Numbered from the stretch's first letter, positions 43,120-52,777 are shown. The stretch is DNA of 64,000 nucleotides from Chitinophaga sp. sic0106 (GCF_019219075.1 NZ_JAHUWJ010000021.1:1-64000), one strand, 5' to 3'. Notes: generated from the letters alone by a model not told the origin. Translations and numbers: made by a program.

Positions 43120-43497
43120 ATGTTGATAGTTTTTGGTATCCTGATCATCCTGGCCTGTGTGTTATTAGGCTTTTTCGTTCTGATCCAGAACCCTAAAGGT
43201 GGTGGTCTTTCCAGCTCTTTCGGAGGTATTGGTAATCAGGTGATTGGTGTACGTCAGACCACGGATGTGCTCGAAAAAGGTACCTGGATTCTTGCTGTAC
43301 TCATTGCGGTACTGTGCCTTACTGCTCCTTTCTTCATTGGTGGCAGCAAACCAGGCGGTGCCAACCAGCTTGAGCAAACAGCGATCGAGAAGCAAATGGG
43401 CAAAATGCCAGTTCAGGCGCCTGCTAACAATGCACCGGCTCCAGCTGCTCCTGCTCAAAATACTCCAGCACCAGCTCCAGTTCCTGAAAGCAAATAA
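43120..43497 (+). CDS. secG: Preprotein translocase subunit SecG
   Basis: Small subunit of the SecYEG channel. 125 residues with two membrane helices (about 1-20 and 54-75). They flank the conserved cytosolic loop LIQNPKGGGLSSSFGG followed by GVRQTTDVLEKGTW. The C-terminus is a 45-residue Ala/Pro/Gln-rich tail, longer than in enterobacteria but common in Bacteroidota. It follows the repeat protein by 3 bases and is closed by a good terminator. Confidence 0.93.
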   Translation: MLIVFGILIILACVLLGFFVLIQNPKGGGLSSSFGGIGNQVIGVRQTTDVLEKGTWILAVLIAVLCLTAPFFIGGSKPGGANQLEQTAIEKQMGKMPVQAPANNAPAPAAPAQNTPAPAPVPESK

Positions 43498-43522
43498 TAT
43501 TATTATAGTATAATATATCAGC

Positions 43523-43552
43523 AAACCTCGCCGTTAAAAGCGAGGTTTTTTG
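43523..43552 (+). terminator. Intrinsic terminator after secG
   Basis: AAACCTCGC (43523-43531) pairs with GCGAGGTTT (43540-43548) and is followed by T to 43552. A classical GC stem and T-run; it marks the end of the miaB/lptE/secG run. Confidence 0.88.
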
Positions 43553-43568
43553 TTACCGTCAATATTCT

Positions 43569-44618
43569 ATGGCAAAAAGGAAGCAATCAGGCACTAAATC
43601 CGTGCTGCTGAAACGCACATTACTTATTGTTGGCTGCCTGCTGGCAGGCGCACTCGTTTATATCAGTTACCGGGTATTTGGGCCCAACACCAAAGCCTTT
43701 GGTGATAACAAATTCTTCTACGTACGCACCGGCAGCACCTACACCGACGTGCTGGAAGGACTCCGCGAACAAGGCATTGTACGCAACTCCACCAGCTTCA
43801 ACTGGGTAGCCAAAGAACTGGGATACCCCGAACGCGTAAAAGCGGGGCGGTATAAAATCACCCCGGGCATGAGCAACTTCGATATCGTAAAACTGCTCCG
43901 CTCCGGCCGCCAGGCACCGGTTAACCTGGTTATCAATAAACTCCGCACCAAACAGGACTTCATTCATAAGGTAGGCATCAACCTGGAAGCCGACTCCATT
44001 ACGTTGGCCGCCATGATGCGCGACCAGGTATACCTCCGCCAGTTTGGCCTGGACTCCAACACGGTGATGTGCGCCGTGCTGCCCAACACCTACGAGTTTT
44101 ACTGGAATACCAGCGCCGACGCCGTTTTCCGCAAACTGGAAAAAGCGCATGACGCCTTCTGGACCGACGAACGCAAAGCCAAGGCCAAAGCCCTGGACCT
44201 CACCCCCGTTCAGGTCACCATCATCGCCTCCATTGTAGAAGAAGAAACCAATAAAAACGATGAAAAACCACTGGTATCCAGCGTTTATATCAACAGATTC
44301 CGTAAAGGCATGCGCCTCCAGGCCGACCCCACCGTGAAATTTGCACTGCAGGACTTCGGACTCAAAAGAATCCGTGAGGTACATACCCAATACGAATCAC
44401 CGTACAATACCTACCGCGTGGCTGGCCTCCCTCCAGGCCCCATCTGTACCCCCTCCGAAAAATCTATCAACGCCGTGCTAAACACACCGGATACAGATTA
44501 TCTGTATTTTTGCGCCAGAGCCGATTTTTCAGGGTATCACGCTTTTGCAGCCACCTACAGCGAACACCTGGAGAACGCCCGGAAATACCAGGCAGAACTC
44601 AATAAAAGAGGCTATTAA
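43569..44618 (+). CDS. mltG: Endolytic transglycosylase MltG
   Basis: Cleaves nascent peptidoglycan glycan strands at the inner membrane. 349 residues with one N-terminal membrane helix (about 15-35), a LysM-like subdomain (about 45-110), and the YceG-like catalytic domain. The catalytic Glu224 is in IIASIVEEETN, and RLQADPTVKFAL, SPYNTYRVAGLPPGPI and the closing YLYFCARADFSGYHAFA blocks are intact. It starts 17 bases past a terminator, so it depends on read-through or on a promoter not recognised within that short gap. Confidence 0.93.
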   Translation: MAKRKQSGTKSVLLKRTLLIVGCLLAGALVYISYRVFGPNTKAFGDNKFFYVRTGSTYTDVLEGLREQGIVRNSTSFNWVAKELGYPERVKAGRYKITPGMSNFDIVKLLRSGRQAPVNLVINKLRTKQDFIHKVGINLEADSITLAAMMRDQVYLRQFGLDSNTVMCAVLPNTYEFYWNTSADAVFRKLEKAHDAFWTDERKAKAKALDLTPVQVTIIASIVEEETNKNDEKPLVSSVYINRFRKGMRLQADPTVKFALQDFGLKRIREVHTQYESPYNTYRVAGLPPGPICTPSEKSINAVLNTPDTDYLYFCARADFSGYHAFAATYSEHLENARKYQAELNKRGY

Positions 44619-44645
44619 CTTTAACTGACATCAACATATATCATC

Positions 44646-45602
44646 TTGGCATTTAAACCTGAAAATTTAATCTTCAGATCCTCCCCTTATAAACGACTGG
44701 TAAATCGGACCAAATCCCTGATCCTGCCAGGCTTTGAAGGCTTGCCACTGTATGATGTACTCAAACTTTTCGGACAGGAAACTAAAGCCCGGGGACTGGG
44801 CGACAGAGCCAGAGCTATCAGCTTCAACTTCCTGCTGGCCATTCCCCCGTTCTTTATCTTCCTGTTTACGCTGGTACCCTACGTGCCACTGAAAAATATA
44901 GAGCCCACCCTTTACGACCTCGCACAGGACCTCACGCCTAACTACAACACCTATATCATCGTCCGGGAAATGATCCACGACTTCCTGTACACCCACCGTA
45001 ACGGATTGCTGTCTGTGGCCTTTCTCATGGGCTTCTTTTATTCTTCCAACGGTGTTATGGGTATCCTTCGCTCCTTCAATAAAATGGAACGCTCCGGGTT
45101 CCATAAGCGCAAATGGTGGCAAAACAGGCTCATAGCCCTGCAACTCACCGGACTCCTGGTAATTATCCTCCTGATTACCGTAGGCCTGGTGATCGCTCAG
45201 GGCGCCACCCTCCGTACCATCTTTAACTGGCTAAACATTACGAGTCCTTTCGTCAAAAATATTATCGACATCTCCCGATGGCTGATCATTATTGGACTCC
45301 TGTACTCCGTTAACGCCGTACTATACCGTTTTGGACCTGCCACTGCAAAACGCTGGCGATTCATCACCGCAGGCGCCACCGTAGCCACCATAGGAATGAT
45401 TCTTGTTACCCTCGGCTTCTCCTACTTCGTTAATAACTTCGGGAATTATAACAAAATCTACGGCTCCATCGGAACAGTACTAATCCTCATGCTCTGGGTA
45501 TTCCTGAACTCCTTCTTCCTGCTCGTAGGCTTCGAACTCAATGCCAGCATCCGGCACCTGAGCGAAGAAAGAAAGGCCATGAAACCGATTGCAATTCACT
45601 AA
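44646..45602 (+). CDS. YihY/virulence factor BrkB family membrane protein
   Basis: 318 residues with about six membrane helices. Blocks typical of the family are ARAISFNFLLAIPPFFIFLFTL, LSVAFLMGFFYSSNGVMGILRSFN, and the C-terminal YNKIYGSIGTVLILMLWVFLNSFFLLVGFELNA region, read here as YGSIGTVLILMLW then GFELNA. No ATG is available: the frame opens after a TAA at 44622, and the likely start is TTG at 44646. It is 27 bases behind mltG and probably co-transcribed. The role of the family is unsettled. Confidence 0.85.
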   Translation: MAFKPENLIFRSSPYKRLVNRTKSLILPGFEGLPLYDVLKLFGQETKARGLGDRARAISFNFLLAIPPFFIFLFTLVPYVPLKNIEPTLYDLAQDLTPNYNTYIIVREMIHDFLYTHRNGLLSVAFLMGFFYSSNGVMGILRSFNKMERSGFHKRKWWQNRLIALQLTGLLVIILLITVGLVIAQGATLRTIFNWLNITSPFVKNIIDISRWLIIIGLLYSVNAVLYRFGPATAKRWRFITAGATVATIGMILVTLGFSYFVNNFGNYNKIYGSIGTVLILMLWVFLNSFFLLVGFELNASIRHLSEERKAMKPIAIH

Positions 45603-45613
45603 GCTTTCAAATA

Positions 45614-45646
45614 TTGTTTTTTTCACAAGTGTTTAGCTTACATTTG
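45614..45646 (+). promoter_or_regulatory. Promoter of the M43 protease gene
   Basis: TTG at 45614-45616 and TACATTTG at 45639-45646 form a -33/-7 pair with 22 bases between. The -7 box matches TAnnTTTG exactly. The ATG is at 45705, giving a leader of about 55 bases. Confidence 0.6.
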
Positions 45647-45704
45647 TAGCTTCGTGTATCCGTTAAGGATTGCCAACAATACCATTTTATCATATCCGTC
45701 GACA

Positions 45705-48700
45705 ATGAAAAGCAAATACCAGAGAGCCTGTTCGTGCTATGCATTACTATGCCTTTTAGTATTACTATTTCCCCGCCAAACCTTTGCCCAGCTGGCAGCC
45801 ATACGTCCTTGCGGCACTGATATCATGCTGCAGCAGTGGCGCAATAATCCACAGTTTCTTGCACGGGAACAATACCTTAACAAAGCTATCCTGGAAAGGC
45901 AGCAACAAGGTTTTCGTGCAAACGTAAACGTTACCCTTCCGGTAGTAGTCCATATCATCAACGAAAACCCCTCCAGCATCACCGATGCGGACGTAGCCCA
46001 GGCTATTCAGACACTCAACGATGCCTACGCCGCCCAGGGCAGCTTCAGCGGCGGCCGCACCAATACCAACATACAGTTCTGCCTCGCTAAAACAGCGCCT
46101 GACGGCAGCATCAGGACCGGTATCACCCGCAGCACCTCCTACCTTACAGATTTCGATGCCGACATGGAAGGCGACCGCATCACCGCCATGGGCAAATGGG
46201 ATGGGAGTCGCTATATCAACATCTGGGTGGTAACAGATATCAAATCCGAATTTATGCAGTCCTTCGAATGTGGCCAGTGGACCCGCCTGAAAATGGGTGG
46301 TTACGCCGGCGCCGGGGGCGACATCGTAGTAGCCGGCCTCGGAGTAGGCGTACTCGCACATGAAATGGGACACTACCTCAGCCTCGCGCATACTTTCGCA
46401 AACCGCGACTGTAAAAACGACGACTGTACTACCGATGGTGACATGGTTTGCGATACACCACCCGAAAAAACCATCACCGGTGGCTATGCCTGCACCGCAC
46501 CGGAAAACAGCTGCGATACCGATACCCTCTCCGGATTCACCGTGGATGTAACAGACCTCCCGGATAACTTCATGGACTATGGCCAGGGAACCGGCTGTAT
46601 ACTGGGATTTACGCCAGGTCAGGCCGACAGGATGCACAACTTTATCAATGCCGCACTGCCGCTTATGATCAACAGTAACGTTTGCACTCCTCCCTGTAGT
46701 CCAACTGCCCTCGCGGGATTTACCCGGGCCGTAGCCTATCCCCTGACCGGCGATAACATCTCCCTGACAAATACTACCACCGGCACAGCCTCCTACCAAT
46801 GGCTGGTAGACGGTACCCCCACCGCTACCACTACAGATTTCACACTAACTGTTACGGATAAACGAAATTATATAGTAACACTATTGGCTACCGCCGGCGG
46901 ATGTACTTCCACCTTTACGGATGTAATAGAGGTGAGCTGCGGCGTAGTAGCCAGATTTTATCCTGACAAGCGCAAAATCGCTTCCAAAGCGGGTGTAGAG
47001 CTGGATAAAATACTGTTTAAGAACAGGTCGCGCAACGCTACTGCTTATAAATGGCTCATGAGCAACGATCAGGGAATGACAGAACAGGTAATCAGCACGG
47101 ATACTGATCTGGACTTTACATTTCTTCAACCAGGCTTATACAACATTAGGCTCATCGCTACAAATGGCGCCTGTACAGACACGACAGCCATGCTACACAT
47201 CACAGTAGATGATCCTACTCCTGATGCGGCGATCTATGTTACAAAGGTAGAATGCTACCAGCAGGATAAAATCCGCATGAGCATGTACTTTTATAACGGT
47301 GGATATAAAACAATCCCCAAAGGCACGCCAGTAGCCTTTTACGATAAAGATCCCCGAAAACCCGGCGCTGCGAGACTGGGAGATGTATACCTTATCCCCT
47401 CCGATTTAAGAGGTAAATGCGCTACGCCGGTATTTACTTCGGTAGTGGATGTACAAGCCACCGGACTGGATTCTATCGTTGCAGTAATTAACGATAACGG
47501 CACTACGTTGCCCCTCGCATTGCCCAATACCGGCGTGGAAGAAGTACGCTATACCAATAACGTAGTCATAAAACGCAACTTCCGTTTCAAGCCTGTGCTG
47601 GACCCGTCGGACCTTACCGTAAAACCTTTCGAAAGTATTGACATCACGCCAAAAGGGGAAAACGGCGATATCGCCAAAGCCCAATGGCTACCTGTGGATG
47701 AGCTGAGTTGCACCGACTGCATCACCACCACTTATACAGCGCCTTATCGTAAAGACACCGTCACCACCCGTACTGTACAGGCTTACAGTAAATTAGGATG
47801 TTATGACAATGCCACCGCCACTATTCATGTTCCTATCGTTGACGACTATACGGTGCAGGTACGAAAATTGATTTGTGCCGCTGACAATTACCTGCACGTG
47901 GACTTTACTATCTGCAATAATTTCATAAAAGGTAATATCCCCGCGGGCTTAACGGTGAAATTCTTTGATGGAGATCCCGCAGCAGGTCATGCCCTGCAAT
48001 TAGGAAATGCTTTTGTGACCACCAGCTACAGCGCGGCTGCCTGTGGTGATTATGAATTCAGTATTCCCTCACCCGCATCAGGACAGGTATTTGCAGTGAT
48101 TGCCACCGATCCGGCTGCTATTTATCCGCCTGCAACCGGGTTATCAGAAGTAGCGTATGATAATAACAATCACCAGGAAAATTACACCGCTCCTACCCTC
48201 GCCATCACGCCTGCTGATACAACCGTGTACCGTAAAGACCTTTTCCAGGCCGGGTTTGAGACTACGCTCGCACAGCCTTACACTATCCGCTGGTCAACTG
48301 CTCCTACTTACAATATCAGTTGTACTACCTGCGAGCAACCGCAGTTCAGCATGAAATCCAGCGATAAAACATACCTCGAACTGGTCAATAACTATGGTTG
48401 TAAGCTCAATAGCAGCGCTAACTTCAATATCTTTTCCCCTGACTTCACTCTTGCACTGAAAGAGGCGCATTGTTTCCGTAACGGTGAAGTGATTGTGTCA
48501 TTTGATATCTGCATGAATAATGGATATGACACAGTGGTATCACGCATTCCGGTTACTTTTTATGATATGGTCACAAATGAAAAATTAGGAACAGTTTTTT
48601 ATACAACCTTGCGTCAGCCGGGTAACTGTCACACCTATACGCATACGTTTCCCGCCCCTGCTGATGGCCATGGCATTATAGCTGTGATCAACAGCGATGG

Positions 48701-49322
48701 CACTAGTAATTCAAACGGCACTGCCATCCACCTGCTGCCGGAAACCGATTACACCAATAATGGCGACGATATAAACTATACACCGTTTGCTATAAAAGTG
48801 ACGCCGGCTACCACCAATCTGTTAAGGCCCGCGCAAATTCCATTAGGCACCACCGTTAGCGGCGACGCTGCTATAAAATACACCTGGACACCCGCTGACG
48901 GCCTCTCCTGCAATAACTGTCCGAACCCGGTTGTAACAGCCCGTTCTTCCATGAAATATACCGTTACAGTCAATAATAATTTCTTCTGCACCGCCAGTGC
49001 GGATGCCACTATATTGACTTCCACACTGGAACGCATCAGCATGCCTACTGCATTCACGCCCAATGGCGACGGGCAAAATGATATTTTCTATATCATCGGA
49101 ACTGCGGATATCCGGATAGTGAAAAGCTTCAGCATTTTCAACCGGTTGGGTAACAAAGTTTTTGAACGGTTTAATATTCCGGCTAACGATAAAGCTTATG
49201 GTTGGAACGGACAGGTGAACGGAAACACCGCTAACATGGATAGCTATGTGTTTTTCGCCAATATCGAATACAACGATGGTACTACAGAAATGGTGAAAGG
49301 TTCATTTTTACTTTTAAAGTAA
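45705..49322 (+). CDS. Secreted M43-type metalloprotease with repeated CARDB/PKD-like modules and type IX sorting C-terminus
   Basis: 1205 residues from ATG 45705; the upstream GTG at 45654 is less likely. Signal peptide about 1-29 (LLVLLFPRQTFAQ). The protease domain (about 75-325) has zinc motif HEMGHYLSLAH (His219, Glu220, His223, His229) and a Met-turn block NFMDYGQGTGC; the usual Gly after the second His is Ser here. PKD-like domains follow (about 335-500). From 47218 a two-part unit is repeated three times: a CARDB-like beta domain then a domain with a C-x2-C motif (CTDC, CTTC, CNNC). The C-terminus (PTAFTPNGDGQNDIFYI) is the gliding-motility/CHU_C sorting domain for secretion by the type IX system. 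Confidence 0.87.
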   Translation: MKSKYQRACSCYALLCLLVLLFPRQTFAQLAAIRPCGTDIMLQQWRNNPQFLAREQYLNKAILERQQQGFRANVNVTLPVVVHIINENPSSITDADVAQAIQTLNDAYAAQGSFSGGRTNTNIQFCLAKTAPDGSIRTGITRSTSYLTDFDADMEGDRITAMGKWDGSRYINIWVVTDIKSEFMQSFECGQWTRLKMGGYAGAGGDIVVAGLGVGVLAHEMGHYLSLAHTFANRDCKNDDCTTDGDMVCDTPPEKTITGGYACTAPENSCDTDTLSGFTVDVTDLPDNFMDYGQGTGCILGFTPGQADRMHNFINAALPLMINSNVCTPPCSPTALAGFTRAVAYPLTGDNISLTNTTTGTASYQWLVDGTPTATTTDFTLTVTDKRNYIVTLLATAGGCTSTFTDVIEVSCGVVARFYPDKRKIASKAGVELDKILFKNRSRNATAYKWLMSNDQGMTEQVISTDTDLDFTFLQPGLYNIRLIATNGACTDTTAMLHITVDDPTPDAAIYVTKVECYQQDKIRMSMYFYNGGYKTIPKGTPVAFYDKDPRKPGAARLGDVYLIPSDLRGKCATPVFTSVVDVQATGLDSIVAVINDNGTTLPLALPNTGVEEVRYTNNVVIKRNFRFKPVLDPSDLTVKPFESIDITPKGENGDIAKAQWLPVDELSCTDCITTTYTAPYRKDTVTTRTVQAYSKLGCYDNATATIHVPIVDDYTVQVRKLICAADNYLHVDFTICNNFIKGNIPAGLTVKFFDGDPAAGHALQLGNAFVTTSYSAAACGDYEFSIPSPASGQVFAVIATDPAAIYPPATGLSEVAYDNNNHQENYTAPTLAITPADTTVYRKDLFQAGFETTLAQPYTIRWSTAPTYNISCTTCEQPQFSMKSSDKTYLELVNNYGCKLNSSANFNIFSPDFTLALKEAHCFRNGEVIVSFDICMNNGYDTVVSRIPVTFYDMVTNEKLGTVFYTTLRQPGNCHTYTHTFPAPADGHGIIAVINSDGTSNSNGTAIHLLPETDYTNNGDDINYTPFAIKVTPATTNLLRPAQIPLGTTVSGDAAIKYTWTPADGLSCNNCPNPVVTARSSMKYTVTVNNNFFCTASADATILTSTLERISMPTAFTPNGDGQNDIFYIIGTADIRIVKSFSIFNRLGNKVFERFNIPANDKAYGWNGQVNGNTANMDSYVFFANIEYNDGTTEMVKGSFLLLK

Positions 49323-49506
49323 GATGTAATTCCATCAGGATAAGATAAATATAGTAACAAAAAGGTGGTTTAAATCGTTTGAGACTGGATATCAGCCAGT
49401 AAAGTTGATTTACGTGTGATAGGGATGTTTGCAATCGAATTTTGCCCTATCTTTCTGTAGAAAATGTCACCTTTAACCACCTATTTAGGACCTGAAAATC
49501 TTTTTT

Positions 49507-50112
49507 ATGATTAAGGCCGCCCTGTATTTATCTGTCTGTACCCTCTTGTTAGCCTTCAATCCGGGATCTGATGCTTCACTTGAAATCGGCGCACCGATAC
49601 CCAAAGCTGACAACAGGCTCACAGACGTTTCCGGCAAGGAAGTATCCCTCAACAATGCCAAAGGGGCTAATGGCCTGTTGGTAATTTTTGTTGCCAATCA
49701 ATGTCCGTATATGTTACGTAACGAAGAACGTATACTGGCCATGAGTAAACATGCTAAAAGCAATCATATTGGCGTTGTGCTGATCAATTCCAACGAAGCA
49801 AACCGAAGTGCGGGTGAGTCGCTCAATGCCATGAAAGAATATGCTGCGGCTCATGGTTTCAGCACTTTTTATGTATTGGATCGTAATGCAGAAATGGCGG
49901 ATGCTTTTGATGCCAACCACACACCTGAATGTTATCTGTTCGATAAAAACAGTAAGCTGGTGTATAAAGGTGGAATTGATGATAGTCCGGGTAATGCGGA
50001 TGCGGTGAAAACCAGGCACCTGCAAAATGCCGTGAATGATTTGCTGGCAGGGAAATCAGTAGCAGTGGCTTCCAGTAATGCGTTAGGATGTAATATTAAA
50101 AGGAAATTATAA
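49507..50112 (+). CDS. Exported redoxin/thioredoxin-fold protein
   Basis: 201 residues with a hydrophobic N-terminal signal (about 1-17). The thioredoxin-like fold has LEIGAPIPKADNRLTDVSG, then VIFVANQCPYMLRNEERIL with Cys66 in a CPYM motif, so the second active-site Cys of a CxxC is missing. A cysteine near the C-terminus (Cys195, ALGCNIKRK) may be the resolving residue, as in a subset of AhpC/TSA-like proteins. Probably periplasmic. The gene is single: a 185-base AT-rich gap lies upstream and two terminators downstream. Confidence 0.82.
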   Translation: MIKAALYLSVCTLLLAFNPGSDASLEIGAPIPKADNRLTDVSGKEVSLNNAKGANGLLVIFVANQCPYMLRNEERILAMSKHAKSNHIGVVLINSNEANRSAGESLNAMKEYAAAHGFSTFYVLDRNAEMADAFDANHTPECYLFDKNSKLVYKGGIDDSPGNADAVKTRHLQNAVNDLLAGKSVAVASSNALGCNIKRKL

Positions 50113-50114
50113 AC

Positions 50115-50181
50115 AAAAAAGTCAGGACTTTCAGCCCTGACTTTTTTGTTTTGGTGAGATGCCCTGGCATCTCACCAAAAC
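50115..50181. terminator. Two adjacent terminators between convergent genes
   Basis: The first has A6 plus a 6-bp GC stem plus T6 (50115-50126 with 50136-50147), good on both strands. The second is a 16-bp stem with a two-base apex (50148-50163 with 50166-50181), directly abutting. Together they separate the redoxin gene from the M14 peptidase gene. Confidence 0.88.
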
Positions 50182-50184
50182 AAA

Positions 50185-52704
50185 TTATTCTCCTACAAAG
50201 AAAACAGCATTTGCAATCAGTAACTTTCCATTCTCCCAGAAGCTCCTGAACAAAGGATTATCTGCCATCAGCACAATCTGGCCAGTGCCTAATTCTTTAA
50301 CACCGAATATAACCCCATCCCTTATACGTTTGCGGGTATCTGCACCTACAAAACCACTGAGGTAATTATCTTTCTTGATTACTCCTACATTCCAGCCATC
50401 ACTGCCTATAAATTCATACAGGCGGCTATCTGTTTTCAGGGTATAATAACGTGGGGAATAGCCAAATGCCAGCGGATGTGTGGTATCCAGATCAACCCGG
50501 TAGATGGCGCCTGGAATAAACTGTTTCACACTTTCCCGTTCCCTGTTGGCATAGGGTTTTACCTCCGTATAGTCGGGATCGTTAGGTGCCGGATCTTTAT
50601 CTTCTTCCTCCTTTTTAACCTTGATGCCCCAGTCCAGGCCTGCCACCTGTGCGGCAGCATATTCCATGGCAATCAGCTTACCCCCTTTTTTCACCCAGTT
50701 TTTAATGGCTTCTGCCACTGGTTTATCGGAGAGTGAGCGATACTCACCATTGGGAAGAATCAGCACATCCACTTCCTGCCATTTAATATCGTCGGCATTG
50801 CTTTCCTGCACAATGGTAACCGGATAATCCAGTTGCTGTTCCATGTAGTGCCACACCTCTCCTATTGCCAGCGACGATACGTTGTCGCCAGCCAGCATCA
50901 CTACTTTTGGCGGTTTGATAAACCTGATTTTATCCGAGCCAAAGTCCATTCCTTTTTCTACAAAACCTGAGCTTACCGCATCCAGTTGAATGCGGAATTT
51001 GTTGGCCTGTGAAGTAATGAAGTTATCGAAATCCTTGATGGCATTAGCGTTGCCATTGCGGGTAATGATCAGGGTGCCAGGTGAAAAGTCTTTTCCACCG
51101 GCGGAAAAACTGGTTTCACTGAAACGTACTTTCACCTGGTGCTGCAGCAGTAGTGCCAGGAATTTAGCATCTCTCAGGCTGTTCCATTGTGCCAGGTAAG
51201 CGTACGGCATCTGGGCCGCCAGCGGTTTGTTATTTTTTATATAGAGAGAATCAGACGCCGCTGTGACAGACTGTTTCAGGGCATATGTAGGAAGTCCGTA
51301 GGCATAAGGCAATGCCCAGGCGGTGATATCATAGGTCAGTGAATCAGAGAGTTTTGACACTGGTTCAAAAAGTACGCGTAGCATGGTAGATCGGGGCTGA
51401 TAGGCGTTAATCACCAGGTCTTCCTTGTCGATGGAAAAGTTCTCTGTTTTACCGTTGTAGTAGTTGAAGCCTGTGGCACCGGCGGCAGTGGCACCATAGC
51501 CGAAAGTGATCTGATTTTTTCTCAGCAGATCGGCCAGGGAGTTCAATTTCTCCGGATTACCTGCCGCCTTCACCACGTATGCTTTATAGGCACCTTGCGG
51601 ATTTGACTTCGCGTCTTTGAAGAAGCGGGCGTATTCCTGCATGATCTTTTCTGCGTTATCTGCGGCCACTTCTATGGTGGACATGCCGGTGGTAAAGTGG
51701 TGATCAATTCTGTCGGACAGGGTGAGGGTGTCGCCATCATTTTTCAGTACTGCAATACCTGCCCTTCCGCTGCCACCTTGTTCAAAGGTCATACCCAGTG
51801 CACCGTTATACATGGGATAGGTGTCGCCATAGCTGGGATAGAAGAGGTCGAATCTTTCTTTGGTGAAATACAACCATCCTTCCCGGTCGAAGTACTTCGC
51901 ATTGTTTTTACCGATGAGCTGCTGCAGCTCACGCTGCCAGGGCGTGATGGCATCATGAAAAGGCTCTGCTGCGGGCGCAAAATAGTAGGGAGCGTTGATT
52001 TCCTGTTCATGGAAATCAACATGTACCTGTGGCATCCACTGGTTGTATTTTGTGAGTCGCTGCAGGGATTCCTGTTGTGATTGCCAGGCCCAGTCGCGGT
52101 TAAGATCAAAATAATAGTGATTGGGTCTGCCGCCCGGCCAGGGCTCATTGTGTTCTCTGGCGTAAACATCCACGCTGGGGCGGCGGTTGCGGGTGGCGTT
52201 ATAGAAATTCACGTAGCGGTCGTGCCCATCGGGGTTCAGGCAGGGGTCCATGATCACCACTACATTTTTAAGCCATTGCTGCGTTTGTGCATTACCGTTA
52301 TTTACCAGCTCATACAGTGTTTTCATGGCTGCTTCAGAGGAAACAGCTTCGTTACCATGTACATTATAGCTGAGCCATACGATTACCGGCTGCCCTGCGG
52401 TGGCTCCCCCTTTGGCAAAGGAGAGGTCATAGCTTTGCTGGCGGATCTGTTCCAGCTTTGCAAAGTTTTCCGGGGAGGCGATGGTAGCAGTAATCAGCGG
52501 GCGGCCTTCATAGGTGCTGCCGTATTGTTCCACTTTCACCTGGGGTACACTGGCTGCAACTGCCTTGAAATAGTCCACCACACGGTAGGAAGGGGTAAAC
52601 TGACTACCCAGCTTATAACCCAGAAAGGCCGCCGGCGTAGGGGCCTGGGCGAAACCCGGCAATACACCGGCTAAGCTGAGGAGCAACAAGATATATTTGT
52701 GCAT
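50185..52704 (-). CDS. Exported M14-family zinc carboxypeptidase with C-terminal glutamine-amidotransferase-like domain
   Basis: 839 residues from ATG 52704 (frame open to 52728). Signal peptide about 1-20 (AGVLPGFAQ). The M14 domain (about 30-370) has the zinc pair in NVHGNEAVSSE (His and Glu), MDPCLNPDGHDRY, and the third ligand in HVDFHEQE, with the catalytic Glu likely in the GMTFEQGGSGRAG block. After a beta-rich middle, the last 250 residues resemble a ThuA/GATase1-like fold (VDVLILPNGEYRSLSD and LIAMEYAAAQVAG). This fusion is frequent in Bacteroidota. Periplasmic or outer-membrane peptide degradation is the likely role. Confidence 0.88.
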   Translation of the reverse strand: MHKYILLLLSLAGVLPGFAQAPTPAAFLGYKLGSQFTPSYRVVDYFKAVAASVPQVKVEQYGSTYEGRPLITATIASPENFAKLEQIRQQSYDLSFAKGGATAGQPVIVWLSYNVHGNEAVSSEAAMKTLYELVNNGNAQTQQWLKNVVVIMDPCLNPDGHDRYVNFYNATRNRRPSVDVYAREHNEPWPGGRPNHYYFDLNRDWAWQSQQESLQRLTKYNQWMPQVHVDFHEQEINAPYYFAPAAEPFHDAITPWQRELQQLIGKNNAKYFDREGWLYFTKERFDLFYPSYGDTYPMYNGALGMTFEQGGSGRAGIAVLKNDGDTLTLSDRIDHHFTTGMSTIEVAADNAEKIMQEYARFFKDAKSNPQGAYKAYVVKAAGNPEKLNSLADLLRKNQITFGYGATAAGATGFNYYNGKTENFSIDKEDLVINAYQPRSTMLRVLFEPVSKLSDSLTYDITAWALPYAYGLPTYALKQSVTAASDSLYIKNNKPLAAQMPYAYLAQWNSLRDAKFLALLLQHQVKVRFSETSFSAGGKDFSPGTLIITRNGNANAIKDFDNFITSQANKFRIQLDAVSSGFVEKGMDFGSDKIRFIKPPKVVMLAGDNVSSLAIGEVWHYMEQQLDYPVTIVQESNADDIKWQEVDVLILPNGEYRSLSDKPVAEAIKNWVKKGGKLIAMEYAAAQVAGLDWGIKVKKEEEDKDPAPNDPDYTEVKPYANRERESVKQFIPGAIYRVDLDTTHPLAFGYSPRYYTLKTDSRLYEFIGSDGWNVGVIKKDNYLSGFVGADTRKRIRDGVIFGVKELGTGQIVLMADNPLFRSFWENGKLLIANAVFFVGE

Positions 52705-52737
52705 AGAAAGGAATAAAATATCACTCAAAGTAGATTA

Positions 52738-52751
52738 AATTTCGTGAAATT
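52738..52751. promoter_or_regulatory. Short palindrome in the divergent M14-peptidase/GGT gap
   Basis: AATTTCGTGAAATT has 6-bp arms about a two-base centre, and the word TTCGTGA repeats ten bases apart (52741-52747, 52750-52756 approximately). It lies between two divergent peptide-degrading genes, so a shared operator is possible. No exact -7 box was found. Confidence 0.3.
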
Positions 52752-52777
52752 CGTGATTAGTAAAAAGAGTTTTTGCA

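Noticed and set aside
45765..46799. Glycine-rich 344-codon frame antisense to the M43 protease gene
   Set aside because: Shadow of the sense gene; no start signals, no domain, and overlaps the zinc motif region.
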